From Hygrophila difformis (taxonomy: Eukaryota; Streptophyta; Magnoliopsida; Lamiales; Acanthaceae): DNA of 64,000 nucleotides. A model generated the notes under the pieces. That model was not told the DNA's origin. It did not search any database and worked only from the letters and a program-made list of their open reading frames with translations. Shown piece after piece: positions 12,143 to 23,812 of this stretch; position 1 is the first letter of the stretch; every line of letters starts with the position of its first letter. A program made the translations under genes and the position numbers. The stretch lies in NCBI GenBank assembly GCA_030278955.1, contig JAOANR010000004.1, positions 13,318,428 through 13,382,427 on the forward strand, in the 5' to 3' direction.

Positions 12143-12549
12143 GGGGTGTATTCAATTAAGAGTCTGTAGGATTCTTTTATATTTTTGAAGTTGGGTTGTA
12201 TTCAATTTAGATTTTAAAAAGTCTTAAAAGTTTTGAGGTATTCAATACAGATTTTAAAAAGTATTTAAAAATCTAGGTGTATTCAATACAGATTTTAATA
12301 TGTCTATAAAAAGTTTGAGGTATTCAATAGTCCATGGATTTTAAATCTTTATAGATTTTAATGGATTCTCTTAAAAAATATAACTAAAAAAATTTCTCTA
12401 AACAATCAAAGATTTTTAAAAGTCAGCCAAACTCTATATAGACTCTACATGGAATATATACAAAATCAATCAAATTTATGTGAGTCTATGGACTCTTTAA
12501 ATCCACCAACTTATTAAAATTCATAAAACTCTGGATTGAATACACCCCC
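12143..12549. mobile_element. Tourist/Harbinger-like MITE, 407 bp
   Basis: The ends are GGGGTGTATTCAATT and the inverse of GATTGAATACACCCCC, giving a 15-bp near-perfect terminal repeat. TAA is duplicated at 12140-12142 and 12550-12552, fitting PIF/Harbinger. The interior repeats the phrase GGTATTCAATACAGATTTTAAAAAG several times. Confidence 0.78.
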
Positions 12550-12552
12550 TAA

Positions 12553-12862
12553 GACTTTATAGGAGTTTTTTGGACTTTTAAAATTGGGATTTACTATATT
12601 TAATTTTAAAAAGTCTAATCTAGAGGTATTCAATACAGATTTAAAAAAATAAATAAATTAAAGGTATTCAACAGTTTATGGATTTTAGTTCTTTTTATTT
12701 TAATTGATTGTCTTAAAAATATAATTGTACAAAATCTCTATAAAATCAGCTAAACTCTTCATGGAGTCTATACAAAATCAGTAACTCTCTGTTGGAGTAT
12801 ATAAAATTTTAAATCTACAAACCTTTTAAAGTCCATAAAAATATAATAAACTCTCTCGATCA
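12553..12862. repeat. Degenerate relative of the preceding MITE
   Basis: It contains the same phrases (GAGGTATTCAATACAGATTT, GGTATTCAACAGTTTATGGATTTTAG) in the same order as 12200-12350, but without matching terminal repeats. Probably a second, decayed copy adjoining the first. Confidence 0.55.
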
Positions 12863-12871
12863 TACGCCTGG

Positions 12872-13632
12872 TAGGGGTGGGCGCGGTTCGATTATCCTGA
12901 GTTTTTGAGGTATTTCTATTTGTATTTGAACTGGACAAATGCTTAAATGAAGTATTTGTATTTGTAACCGGACTCCTCAGTTAACCGGGGGTTCGGTTTC
13001 GATTCGATTCAGTGGTTAAGCTTTTCGGTTCGAATATTTTATCAAAGCCTATTAAACCTTATAATCAAATCTTCATTTTCCTAATTCTTAACTTTTTATA
13101 TGTTAATTTTTTAGGTTATTACAATATAATAAAAAAATCATATAATTACCGATTTCGGTGGTTCCTTTTAGTGTTACCAAAATATATTAATATATTTTGA
13201 AAAATTTAGTCTAGTGTCTATTTCAACAATGAGTATTCTAAGGGCAAAAAATCAATATAGGACATATTTTTTATAATTATCTTTAATTTTTAATATTTAT
13301 TTTATTATATACTTAGAGAATTAAATAAATAATAGTAATATATATACTTTTTTGCGAAATAGTAATATAAATTATTGATATACAATTATGTACCATTAAA
13401 TATGTATAATATATACAATATATATAGTTTTTTTAAACACAATAAATATATTCGGTTCGGTTCGATTAATCGGGGAAAATAATTAAAGTATTTGTATTTG
13501 TATTTGAACAAGACAAATACTTAAATGAAGTAATTGTATTTGAACCGGAGTCCTCGGTTAACCGGAAATTCGATTCGGTTTCAATTCGATTTCTCGGTTC
13601 AGCGAATCGGTTCGAATATTTTGCCCACCCCA
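12872..13632. mobile_element. Non-autonomous hAT-like element, 761 bp
   Basis: ACGCCTGG is duplicated at 12864-12871 and 13633-13640 (8 bp). The ends are TAGGGGTGGGC and GCCCACCCCA, a short inverted repeat of hAT type. The interior carries two diverged direct copies of about 120 bp (roughly 12915-13040 and 13492-13622) sharing TATTTGTATTTGAAC, CTTAAATGAAGTA and TTCGGTTTC/TTCGATTC motifs. No transposase ORF. Confidence 0.78.
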
Positions 13633-13879
13633 ACGCCTGGTGTATATAATCTGATTGAATTAACATATTTTTTTTATTTATTAATTTACGTTCCTACTTG
13701 TTGGAACATAAGGGTTGATTGTTTAATTTCATACTTGATTATATAATTAGCTTATATAATCTCATTGCTTTATAAATAAGGAAGACTTTCTTGGTAAGTG
13801 TGACCCCTCCATTGGATTTATATTGCATATCTGGAATAAATAAATAAGAGATTTTAATGGTCGAGAATGAGGTTTAACA

Positions 13880-14190
13880 CAGGTGTGTCAATTTTGGACA
13901 AGACCCGAAAACACTAACCCAATCCGCACGAAAATAGTGCAGTTTTGAATTTAGTCATTTTTTTTATTTCTCTAATCAGGTTGACCAAAAATCCGACCTA
14001 AAAATTTTCAGATCTTGTTCGAGTTTGATGTTTCAGGTTCATTTCGGGTTTCAGGTCGTTTTTGGGATTATATATTTTGTGTTATACCCTTACTCAACAC
14101 CCGACGCGAACATGACCGAACCTGTGAAACCTGAAACACGACCTGACTAACCTGACACAACACGACCCGAAACTTGAAATTGACACCCTA
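13880..14190. mobile_element. MITE-like element, 311 bp
   Basis: Left end CAGGTGTGTCAATTTTGGA and inverse right end TAGGGTGTCAATTTCAAG pair as a terminal repeat. The flanks GTTTAACA and TTTTAACG match at 6 of 8 bases. The interior is rich in ACCCGA/TCGGGT-type motifs. Probably hAT-derived; the duplication is imperfect. Confidence 0.5.
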
Positions 14191-14198
14191 TTTTAACG

Positions 14199-15233
14199 TG
14201 GTTTCCTAATTCTATTTATTTTATTTCCAAAATATAACTTTTGAAAAATATGAGGTTTTATACGTGTGTGTGTATATGGAAAAGCTCTACAAAAGAATAT
14301 CTAGTAAAATATTTATGAAAGATTATATTCTAGTAAAAATAATTATGAAAGATTATATTCTATTATGTGTTTATTTTTATTTGATACTTTTCATAATTGA
14401 TATTTTTTTGGGTAAATATAAACACTTATGTGTCGGCAAATGTGTGTGGGAGCTCAAACCATATAAATTACAAAGGGGAGTAAAAGGAGGGATAGAGAGC
14501 CTGTGGAATAGAATCTCAACCATAAGGTGAAAGTTAGGGGATATGACACTAGGTCGAATCATCATTCTTCTTTTCATAATTGATATTGTTCATCGAGTAA
14601 CTTTAATCTAAAATAAAATAAAATATATATAGTCAAATAAGATTTTGTTGAATTCATCAATAACATATTTCGGAGATCAGGACTTGCAAAATATTATTTT
14701 TAATAATATTTTCTAGTATATAATTCGAGTTATTATAACTTAAAATACATATTGTATTTCACTTACAATAAGTTTTTGAATAAATCTGGTTCCGGCCCAC
14801 CTTTTACCTAAGAAATAAAAATAAAAATACATATTGTATTGTGTACAATGTTGTTTTTTTTTTTCAGAAACAGTGACAAACATGTGTTAAAAAGGGTGTG
14901 TGAAAATTCAAATCATACAAATTATAAAACGGAAGTATAAAGGGGAGGGACAGGGTCGGGTGGGAATATGATTGGGAGACGGGGAGGGATATGATTGGGA
15001 GACGAGACTTGACCACAATTTAAAAAGTAAAGTACAGTATTAAAAATTCGAACTCTAGGTTGGTATTAACTATTATCCACAGTTTATCTTCAATTACCCA
15101 CAGTTTTCATTTACGTTTACTATTGAGTTTCATTTCTTCTGAACCTAAAACCCTTGAAACGCAACTCTCACAAAGACCAAAACCCCACATTTATTGTAGT
15201 GGCAAACCGAGAACAATTCTGCATCGTTCTACC
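14199..15233. other. Upstream region of COX15, no gene seen
   Basis: AT-rich intergenic DNA that should contain the COX15 promoter and 5' UTR. A near-duplicate of about 20 bp (ATATGATTGGGAGACG) occurs around 14967 and 14989. I could not assign a TATA box with confidence. Confidence 0.4.
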
Positions 15234-18200
15234 ATGATCCCCAGCAGATTGATTTCATTCCTCAGGAAATCCAATTCCCTTTCCAGGAAATGGAGCTCGT
15301 TTTCCACTCGTTGCGGATTATCAAATCAATCGCAATCAAGATTTTACTCTTCATTCCCGAGTAATTCGATTTCTGCTTCCAGAACGCCAGCCGCGAGAGC
15401 CTTCTTTTCCTATGGTTTAAGATCGCTGCTTAGAAATAATTGTGAGGTACTTGGATTATGTTTATGCGAGCCCCTTTTGGACTATTGCTTGAATTCCATG
15501 CGTTTCCTGTCTGAACTTTGTGTAATAACAAGTTTAAAATGGTACTTTCAATTACTGTAAGTTTCCTGAGTTACTTTTGCGTATAGTTAAAATGTGTACT
15601 TCAAATTGTTTATAGTTAAAATGTGTACTTCAAATTGTTGAAAGTGTTTCCTTTTACTGTTACATGAACGGAAATAGTTGTTGCTTTGTTGAAATAATTT
15701 ACTTCTGTTTGATGTTGGGTACTCCCTATGTTTCTAGTTATAGGTAGTTATGCTATGTAAATAGTTTAGTTGAAGGGTAAAAATGTAAATATATGAGATA
15801 ATTAATGCAAACATTGGTTATTGAAATTGAGCTGAAAGAAACAACTATTTAGGAATGGAAGGAGTATTTTACATCTGATTAGATAATGGGGAATCATATT
15901 TCTTATCAAATCTCTTTCTAGCACGTTTTTGTTTTTTGACTCTTCATTTGCTTTTCAGTTAGCAATTATTAGAACATGACATTGGTTATGTTTCCAGAAC
16001 TTCTGTAAGCCATCATTTAGGAGTTTTTCCACTGCAGCATCTGTATCTGCAAAAAGCACAGAAGGATTGAATCTTCTTGTAACAGCCGGGCGACATGCTC
16101 AGAGAGCAGTTGGAATTTGGCTTTTTGTGTCTGCAGCTTGGGTATTTAGCATGGTAGTACTTGGTGGTGTTACACGGCTGACTAGATCTGGCCTTTCAAT
16201 GACTGACTGGAAGTTCACTGGCAGTCTTCCTCCACTCTCGGATGAAGAATGGCTTGTTGAATTTGAAAAATACAAGCAGTCCCCTGAATATAAACGGTAA
16301 ATCAAGTTTTGATTTGTTCTTGAATCTTGACGAACCTTTCCATGATTTGGGTTTCTCAAAGTGCCGACATATTTTACGTTTGTTATTAGAGAATTGTGAC
16401 TCTCTCTCTCTCTCTCTCACTCATATCTTTTCAATAGCATGTTCTACATTGTCAAAATGTGAAACACTACTAAGTCAGGTCTCTTGAGTTTTCTATAATT
16501 ATTCAAAAGCTACTTTTACTACTGACTATCCTGTATTGGCGTCTGATTTACTCTTTGATTCTGCAGAGTAAATAAAGGGATGAGTCTTGAGGACTTTAAG
16601 TTCATATACTGGATGGAGTATGCCCATCGTATGTGGGGAAGAACATTGGGGATTATGTTTGCGCTACCCTTCTCATACTTTCTCCGCAAAGGATATATTA
16701 CACTCCCATTGGCACTTAGACTCTCTGGATTATTTGCTCTTGGTGCCGGGCAGGGATTAATAGGGTGGTGGATGGTCAAGAGTGGTTTGGAGGTAATAAC
16801 TAGTGATTAGTGAGCATTGAACTATTTTATCTGATACCGTAATCGAGACACAGTTTAATAAAAAGGTTTTCTGTTTCATCTGCTTAGGAACCTGTATCTG
16901 AGTATGCCGAACCAAGGGTAAGTCCATACCGCCTTACAGCCCATTTGACTTCGGCTTTTGTTATCTACTCTGGGCTTTTGTGGACTGCTCTTTCAGTTGT
17001 CATGCCTGAACCTCCTGCGGAATCTGTAGCCTGGGTCCAAGGGGCAGCAAAAGTCAGGAGAATTGCTCTCCCAGTAAGTATTCTTGTTGGGATAACTGCA
17101 GTCTCAGGAGCATTTGTTGCTGGAAATGATGCTGTAAGTAGCTGACTCCTCCTTTTTTCATTCTTTTTCATAGCAAATTAGCAATACATTCTATAATATT
17201 TTACATCATGCTGCATTTGGTAATTCCAGGGCCATGCCTTTAATACTTTTCCAAAGATGGGTGATTCATGGATTCCGGATGATGTATTTAGCTTGAAGCC
17301 ATTAATACGGAACTTCTTTGAAAATACATCTATGGTGCAGGTAATGATTTCTTTTGAGTAAAAACAAGTGTTGATGGTTAATATCATACCATAATTATGT
17401 ATTTTACACTTTGCTATTGACTTATTGCCATAACTCATCAGTCATCACTGTATTAGAAGGCAAACAATGAGCAGTTGGCAGATCAGTTGCAGGTTTTGTT
17501 AGGTTGGAATTTTTTCCTTGCCTGCAGGATAAAATTACTGTTTACAGCAGTTCTCTGGGGTTGGGTATTTGTTCCTCATATGTGTTAATCTGACTGTGAA
17601 TCCAATCACAGCTTCAGTTCACGAGGAACATGGATATCATATTTTCTCCGAAGGAACCTTGAAACTCAATGTAAAACTGAATTTCTTAATACAAATGACT
17701 TATAATTTATAATACGCTCCTTTGTATTCAGATCCTCCTAGTGTTTCAAAGGTTTGAAAGTACAACTACAAATGAAGTTCAATTTATCCAAAAACTGGCT
17801 AGAACCTATGACTTAAAGAAATGGTTTCAAATTAGCTAGACAATGTTATGTGTCACACAACTTTTTTGCGTGTTTGGGTTGGGTTGATTATTGGCCTTCA
17901 TGTTGCCAATCTGAAAATCAAACTAAAAATCACTATGAATTTTATTAGATCTTTGTTTGTGATTCTTACTCCTTTGTACTTATGTTTAGAATTTAAGGTT
18001 ATTTAACCTTAAGTTAGAAGATGATAGCAACATATTTTTATCCTGTCAACGACTAAACAACCAAGGATAGATAACTGCTTCAATTTTTGTAATTCAGACT
18101 ACTTAAGGATCTGTTTGGTAATCTTACTAAACACTGAAGCTTAATGCTTCACACACTTTTATAACGAATAATACATCAACTTAATATTTGTGAATAAAAT

Positions 18201-20440
18201 AGGGGTTAATAGCATTCATTGCCAATTTGCCACTACCAAAGCAATTTAGTAGGACAAGTAATTCTAAACATTTTTTATTTGTTTAAAAAATTGATACTTG
18301 ATAATTCACTGAAACAGTTAGGAGTTACAACAATTTGAGACTCCATAGGATATAATATCAAAACAACCTAAAATTTCCTAGTCAAACTAGATTTGGTAAA
18401 TAAATGGCATGAACATTTAGGAATTATAATTTAAGATTCCACTCCTGGTTTTGTTTGTTTGTTTGGTTTTTATTTTTTGTATTTATTTATTTATTTTTAA
18501 AGTACACTCCTTGTATCTGTTAGTTTATTGATGAGGACCTGATAAGGATTATAATCTAGCATATCGGTGATGTTTGAACATATAATTCTACTATATTAAC
18601 GCTCACTCAAGTGTTTCTGATAGTCTTTATCTTTTAATTTTTTTGTATATCAGCTTGACCATCGGATTCTTGCTACTGCAACATTATTTTCTATAACTGG
18701 TTTGTGGTGGGCTACAAGGAAACTTGATATACATCCTGCAATTCGGTCTTTGATAGGAAGCACCATGGGTATGGCTGCTGTTCAGGTACTATGATATGCT
18801 TCTTTGCCTTGCCCTTCTATTTTGCTGTATTTATTTTTGTTTGGGTTTGGATGCGCCCGGCTAGATAGGTTTTTGCTTTATATTTTTTGCCATTTTCAGA
18901 TAGGAATAGGATAAAAGAAAAGCTGAGATATATGCAGTTTAGAAGAGTTTTATTTATTTATTTATTGCTATATTCGGGTAAGAAGGTAGGAGCGATTCAT
19001 CTATCATAATCTTACACTTTACACTTTCTTTTTAGAGTTTGAGTTTCCAAATCTCATATAAGCCAAGCTGTTTTCTTCCAACCTAGTATATTTGGCTAAG
19101 CTTGTGTAAGATTCTCAGAATTTTACAAAAGAACTTATGAGATGAGCTTATTAGCTACCATAAAATACCTCTGAATAAAGCTGACAGCTTATTATTATTT
19201 TTCTTTTTGTTTTATTTGATTTTATTACAAATTCCTAGTTTGATCATAATATCATAGAATCCACTATGTTAATCTTTCCATCCGCTGGATTAACTTACTG
19301 TCTATCATGAAACGTGAACTTCCAAATTAATCCCTATCTACATTACATATATATCTACTATTATACTGTTTTTCCACCCTAGAGTAGCTGCTGGTCTGTC
19401 TATCATGAAATGTGAAGTCCGAATTTAGTAATTTACTACTATAGTAGACATTGCATATAAATATACTTTGCGTTGTTTGAAAAATGAATTGAACCCATGA
19501 CCTTTCAGTATTAATAACATTTAACCACAAAGCCATTATATCATTTGTAACAGGGAAGTTAGTTTTAAAATTAATATATATGTATATATATATTAGTTTA
19601 TTTATATATATATAAATTATAATAAATAATTTATTATTTGGCGCACAGAATTGTGTGTGCCTCAATTACTAGTTCTTATGATGTTTTCTAAGCTTCATTT
19701 TTCCGCTAAAATGCACAATTAATATTTTAAAACTATTATAGTTTTATGAATTAAAATACTGTAATATATTTACGAACATGTACACAAACACATTCGCACA
19801 CTTAAGAGATAAATCAATTTATTCAATATCCATATTTGGGTATATAATTAATCTAGGGATATATAAGTAAGTAGGGGCATAATAGGTTACTTTGAGGTTG
19901 GACCCAAGCACCAATGATGGCCGTACTCCCTTAGCCATTATTAATTAGTAAAGATATAATATATTACGTACAATTTTTATTCTAGTTCCAAAAGTCTCTT
20001 ATATAAGCTATTAGGGCCAAACCTCATGTAGTATTGTAGTCCTACCAGTTCTTTGTGATTTACCAGTCTATAGCCAAAAACGTCCCATATGAAAGCTTAA
20101 ACATGCTGTCTACAGTGTATTAGTCACTCGAACCCACCTAGAGAATATATTTCTTTGAGCCTGAGATGGTTTAGCTACTCTGTTGGTTCTTTTATTAACT
20201 TATTTGTTTCTTGATTTGGCCATTGGGGTTAACAATATTTAGTCATGTTGTACTCTTTCTCCCTTGCAGGTTACCCTGGGTATAACAACTCTTCTCTCGT
20301 ATGTTCCAGTTTCACTTGGCACTGCTCATCAGGCTGGAGCTCTGACTCTTTTAACCCTTGCGATTCTTCTCAACCACACTTTGCGACGACCTTCATTACA
20401 CCTTTTGAAAAAGCTTCCCGCTGTAGCAAAAACTGCTTGA
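15234..20440 (+). CDS. COX15: COX15, heme A synthase (mitochondrial)
   Basis: Converts heme O to heme A for cytochrome c oxidase, in the mitochondrial inner membrane. Exons, all with GT..AG borders and consistent phase: 15234-15446, 15998-16296, 16567-16792, 16888-17133, 17230-17340, 18654-18785 and 20270-20440. Total 1,398 nt, 465 residues, near the size of other plant COX15 proteins. Residues 1-90 are Ser/Arg-rich, as expected of a mitochondrial presequence. TRLTRSGLSMTDW (130-142) is a family hallmark. Candidate heme-ligand histidines are H191 (EYAHRMWGR), H265 (RLTAHL), H368 (LDHR) and H429 (GTAHQAGA). Several hydrophobic helices lie between. The ATG at 15234 was chosen because it opens the presequence in frame; an upstream in-frame non-ATG extension is unlikely to be used. 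Introns 5 and 6 are long (1.3 and 1.5 kb). Confidence 0.96.
15722..15864. mobile_element. Stowaway-like MITE in COX15 intron 1, 143 bp
   Basis: Begins CTCCCTATGTTTCTA and ends with the inverse of CTCCTTCCATTCCTA, with TA on each side (15720-15721, 15865-15866). Imperfect ends but Stowaway-like. Confidence 0.65.
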
Positions 20441-20720
20441 CCATTTATACCCTAGTTACATAGGTACAGTAATTCAATTCATCCTTTCCTTCTGCCCAGC
20501 TTCAACATTATTGTTAGTTCTCAGCAATGTGTTGAAGATCGGGAATTCATGAACTTATAAAAGTCTCAATTTTTCTAATTGATTATCTGCATTCAACTTG
20601 TCTCAAAAGCCCTTATTTTTTGCCTTATTATAGTATGAATTGCCAGACAGATATCACAGTTCTGATTTGTAATGAATTCGTTTATAGGTTTCCATAATCA
20701 TTTTATGTTATTTATAGTAA

Positions 20721-20925
20721 TCCTCCGTCCCGGTAATAACGTCCCATAATTTTTTAGCACGGTGTTTTAGGTAGAATGTATTATTGTGTTAAAGTGGAGT
20801 AATTAGTTGATGTGATATTTTAGTTGATTTTTATAAAGTAAAACTTTTCTATAAAAGGAAATGTAACAATTGTATTGGGACGGATCAAAAAGGAAAGTGG
20901 GACGGAATTAGTGGGACGGAGGGAG
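20721..20925. mobile_element. Stowaway-like MITE downstream of COX15
   Basis: The right end GTGGGACGGAGGGAG followed by TA, and the left end TCCTCCGTCCCGG, are Stowaway termini; the left one has lost a base or two. GTCCCATAA near the left and GGACGGAATTAG near the right extend the pairing. Confidence 0.75.
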
Positions 20926-21137
20926 TAGTATTTTCTTACATTGCTTAGCTGAACTAGGTGGAACAAAGAAACTCCTATCCTTTGATTTCATTGATTAGCT
21001 GTGGTTGCATAGTTGAGTCGTTTCTAAGATCTTGCTTCTATTGTAGCCACCAGAGAAAGCCTCATTTGAAATCTCCGCCTTACTCAATGGATTGCTTACA
21101 AATCTTTCTACCAAATATGAATTTGTTCCATGCGAAC

Positions 21138-21288
21138 CTAATTAGGGGAACTGAGGGGAAATAGAGAAGGGGACGATGTTCTACTTCTACAATTAAGCGG
21201 GTTATGTTTTTCGGATCTTGGAGAAATTCTAGAAGCTCCTTTGATTTTGTTTGGTGTGGATAGAACTTGTTCCATGCTCATCTGTTCT
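21138..21288 (-). pseudogene. 3' tail of the LRR receptor-like kinase pseudogene, cut off by the Tat element
   Basis: Minus strand from 21288: the frame reads EQMSMEQVLSTPNKIKGAS, matching the last helix of receptor kinases of this type (M-x-x-V-L-x-T-L-N-K-I-K). Just before the break, at 57034 and above, the other side reads LISCTAMNV, the block that precedes it. The frame ends at TAG 21138-21140. The 35.7-kb retrotransposon therefore lies within the last exon. The gene converges on COX15. Confidence 0.75.
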
Positions 21289-21922
21289 TGTTAACCCCAA
21301 TATTTTAGGCCCAATGAATTTAACCAATTCTTTTTCGAGAGGCCCAATCCAATTCAGAGGCCCATTAAGCTTAGCCCAATCCATTTTCGAGAGGCCCAAT
21401 CCAGAGGCCCATTAAGCTTAGCCCAATCCATTTTCGAGAGACCTGGTCCAGTTTGAGATTCATCCGGATAAAACAAGGGGTGAGGCTGCACCATTAAAAA
21501 ATTTACTTGAGAGGAGTCAGGCTTGAGAGGCTACATTTTGGATAAACCAAGAGAGGGATCAAGAAGAGGGACGGTTACTCAGAGGAGATCGCGCAGCTTC
21601 AATGCAAGGCATCATTAGAGGAGAAGAATCCGCACCATATTGAAGCCTTGAGACTCAACACTCATCCTCACTCATCCTCACCTATCCGCTATAAAATGCC
21701 AGAGGCGACATTGGGACAAGGACATCTACACAAACCCCTAGAGGATTCGCACTTTCAATATTTTACTTCCTGCAATTTTTTCCTTCCTGCAAGTTCAATT
21801 CATGTTCTTACATTCCTGCAAATTTTCCATTCCTTTACAGCTTTGCTTAAATTATTGTAATTCCCATCGGTGAATCTTGTAATCATCTTCACCTTTATTC
21901 AATAAAAAATTCTTGGTTAACA
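21289..21922 (+). repeat. 5' LTR of the Tat element
   Basis: Starts TGTTAACCCC, ends CTTGGTTAACA. The U3 part holds a tandem repeat of about 47 bp (units from 21356 and 21403) built on AGGCCCATTAAGCTTAGCCC. The terminal TGTTAAC/GTTAACA palindromes are shared with the solo LTR at 59301. Confidence 0.95.
21690..21696 (+). promoter_or_regulatory. Putative TATA box of the Tat LTR
   Basis: TATAAAA within CCGCTATAAAATGCC, the only good TATA motif in the LTR; also present in the 3' LTR near 56800 and, as TATAAAA, in the solo LTR at 59914-59920. Confidence 0.6.
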
Positions 21923-21925
21923 AAT

Positions 21926-21943
21926 TGGCACGCACAGTGGGAC
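21926..21943 (+). promoter_or_regulatory. Primer-binding site of the Tat element
   Basis: TGGCACGCACAGTGGGAC begins 3 nt after the LTR. The TGG start fits pairing with a tRNA CCA end; I do not assign the tRNA. Confidence 0.65.
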
Positions 21944-21973
21944 TCGAGTGGAAACCATATCCGCTTAGAGTGT

Positions 21974-23812
21974 ATGCTACTTAGATCTGGACGAGTAGTA
22001 AGGGACTTAACACAAAAATTTGAAGAAATGTCGCTGAATGAAGAAACTCCAGTAAGAACTGCTGAGAACACCGATAATGCGGTGACTACTTCTCAACCTT
22101 CGCAAGGGATAATGCAAGTCCCAACTCTTTCGGAGCAGATGCGGCTATCGATGACCGAATCGATGGCCGATTTCATGCCTTTACTTACAAGGCATCTTAT
22201 GGACGTATTGCGGCCTGCTATGGCCGATCAGACTGACAAGATTTGTGGATCCTTGCGTACTTCGCAAGAGGGCTCCACTTCAGCAAATGGCACACTGCCA
22301 CCCAACATCCCAGGGCCGTATGGCGGCCTACACAGAACTTGGGGGACAACATCTGGCCAGCCGCCACTTCCCGAGTTTGGAGGACTGGCGAGTTTGCCTT
22401 CATTCCCATCTACTTTTGCTCTCACTCATGCGGCACCTAACATGCCGAATTTTTGTTATGCGGCGCCTCCCACGCCGATGTATACTTCATCTGGATACTT
22501 GGCGTCTAGCGCTGTACCTGGTGCATTTAACATGGCATCACGCCAGGCAACAACACAACCATATGGAGTGGCGGCTCCCATGCCATCAGCCGCCATCCCT
22601 AATGCTATGAGAGGACACATGCCGCAAGTGGCTACAGCACCACCAGCCGCCAACAACCTACCGGCCGCCAACCCTCTTCTGGCCGCCAACCCTGTCCCGG
22701 CCGCCATGGCTCATCAGGCCGCCAATCCTGTCCCGGCCGCCATGGCTCATCAGGCCGCCAACCCTGTCCCGGTCGCCGTGGCTCATCAGGCCGCCAACCC
22801 GCATCCGGCCGCCAACCTACATCCGGCCGCCATGGCTGCCCAGGCCGCCAACCCTCTCCCGGCCGCCATGTATCCTCAAGCCGCCATGCCTCCTGCACAG
22901 GCACCCGCGGTGTCACCCGAATTGTTGGCAGATATGATGCAACAACACTTCGGAATTCAATTAAGGCCGATGGAACGGCCCACGTACAGGAAACCATACC
23001 CGGATTGGGTAGACACTATGCAGCCTTACCCTAGAGGCTTCAAAATGCCCGAGTTCACCACGTTCTCGGGAGACGACGGCAAATCAACAGTAGAACACGT
23101 GGGCAGGTTTACTGCTCAGTGTGGGGAAGCAGCGGCCAACGATTGGCTGAAGTTAAGATTGTTCAGTTCCTCTTTGACTGGACCTGCATTTGCCTGGTTT
23201 GCATCCTTGCGGCCAAATTCAATTCAAAATTGGGCCGATCTCGAGCGGGCATTTCACGACAGATTTTATACACCTCTGTCACAGGTTAGTCTTGCAGATC
23301 TCACTAACACTAAACAATTTGCCGATGAGGCGGCAAGCTCTTTTATTAATAGATTGCAACGCCTTAAAGGCCGATGTACTATGGCAATACCTGATAAAGA
23401 AATAGCCAATATAGCAGTGGCTAACATGTTACCGAAATTGAGAGAACATTTAATTGTGCAGGATGCAACTGACCTTGCCCAACTGGCCGAGAGAGCGGCC
23501 CGCGTGGAAAAATTCCTGGGAGAACGGGAAGAGAGGCGTCCTACGCGTCGAGTCCACTTCGAGGAGGTGAGACTCAGTGATGAGGAGGACGAGGCTGTGG
23601 AGGTGGCTGTTGCAGAATTAGTGTGCACAGCCAAACCGCATACGTGTGCGGCTCTCAAGCCGCCAAAACAAAGAGAGGCTAAGTATAAGCCTGAAGAAGA
23701 CCTCTTTGACATGGGCAAAGCGGACCAAGTGTTCGATGCCCTACTTAAAGACGGTGTGATCAAGTTGCCTGAAGGGCAAAAATTACCAGCGGCCGAGGAA
23801 ATTCGAGGCTGA
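21974..23812 (+). pseudogene. Tat gag, upstream part of gag-pol
   Basis: 612 codons. Residues 1-150 are Ser/Pro-rich. Residues 200-310 are an Ala/Pro repeat region encoded by 36-bp tandem units (22682-22717, 22718-22753 and 22754-22789, plus partial units). From about residue 340 comes the retrotransposon Gag capsid region (AFAWFASLRPNSIQNWADLE, FYTPLS...FINRLQRLKGRC). The TGA at 23810-23812 is followed in the same frame by AFCKWHNSYTHSITKC, a knuckle-like block usual in this lineage, so the protein is probably interrupted rather than finished. A functional stop with readthrough is the alternative. Assembles the virus-like particle. Confidence 0.85.
22643..22890 (+). repeat. GGCCGCCA-rich tandem repeat in gag
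   Basis: Three near-perfect 36-bp units from 22682 to 22789 encode AANPVPAAMAHQ-type repeats, with degenerate 18-bp half units on both sides. The reverse complement, TGGCGGCC, is the core of the two GC-rich repeats at 33470-33970 and 34520-34970. Confidence 0.9.

Noticed and set aside
18110..18440. Possible MITE in COX15 intron 5 starting GGATCTGTTTGGTAA
   Set aside because: Left end looks MITE-like, but I found no matching inverted right end or target duplication.
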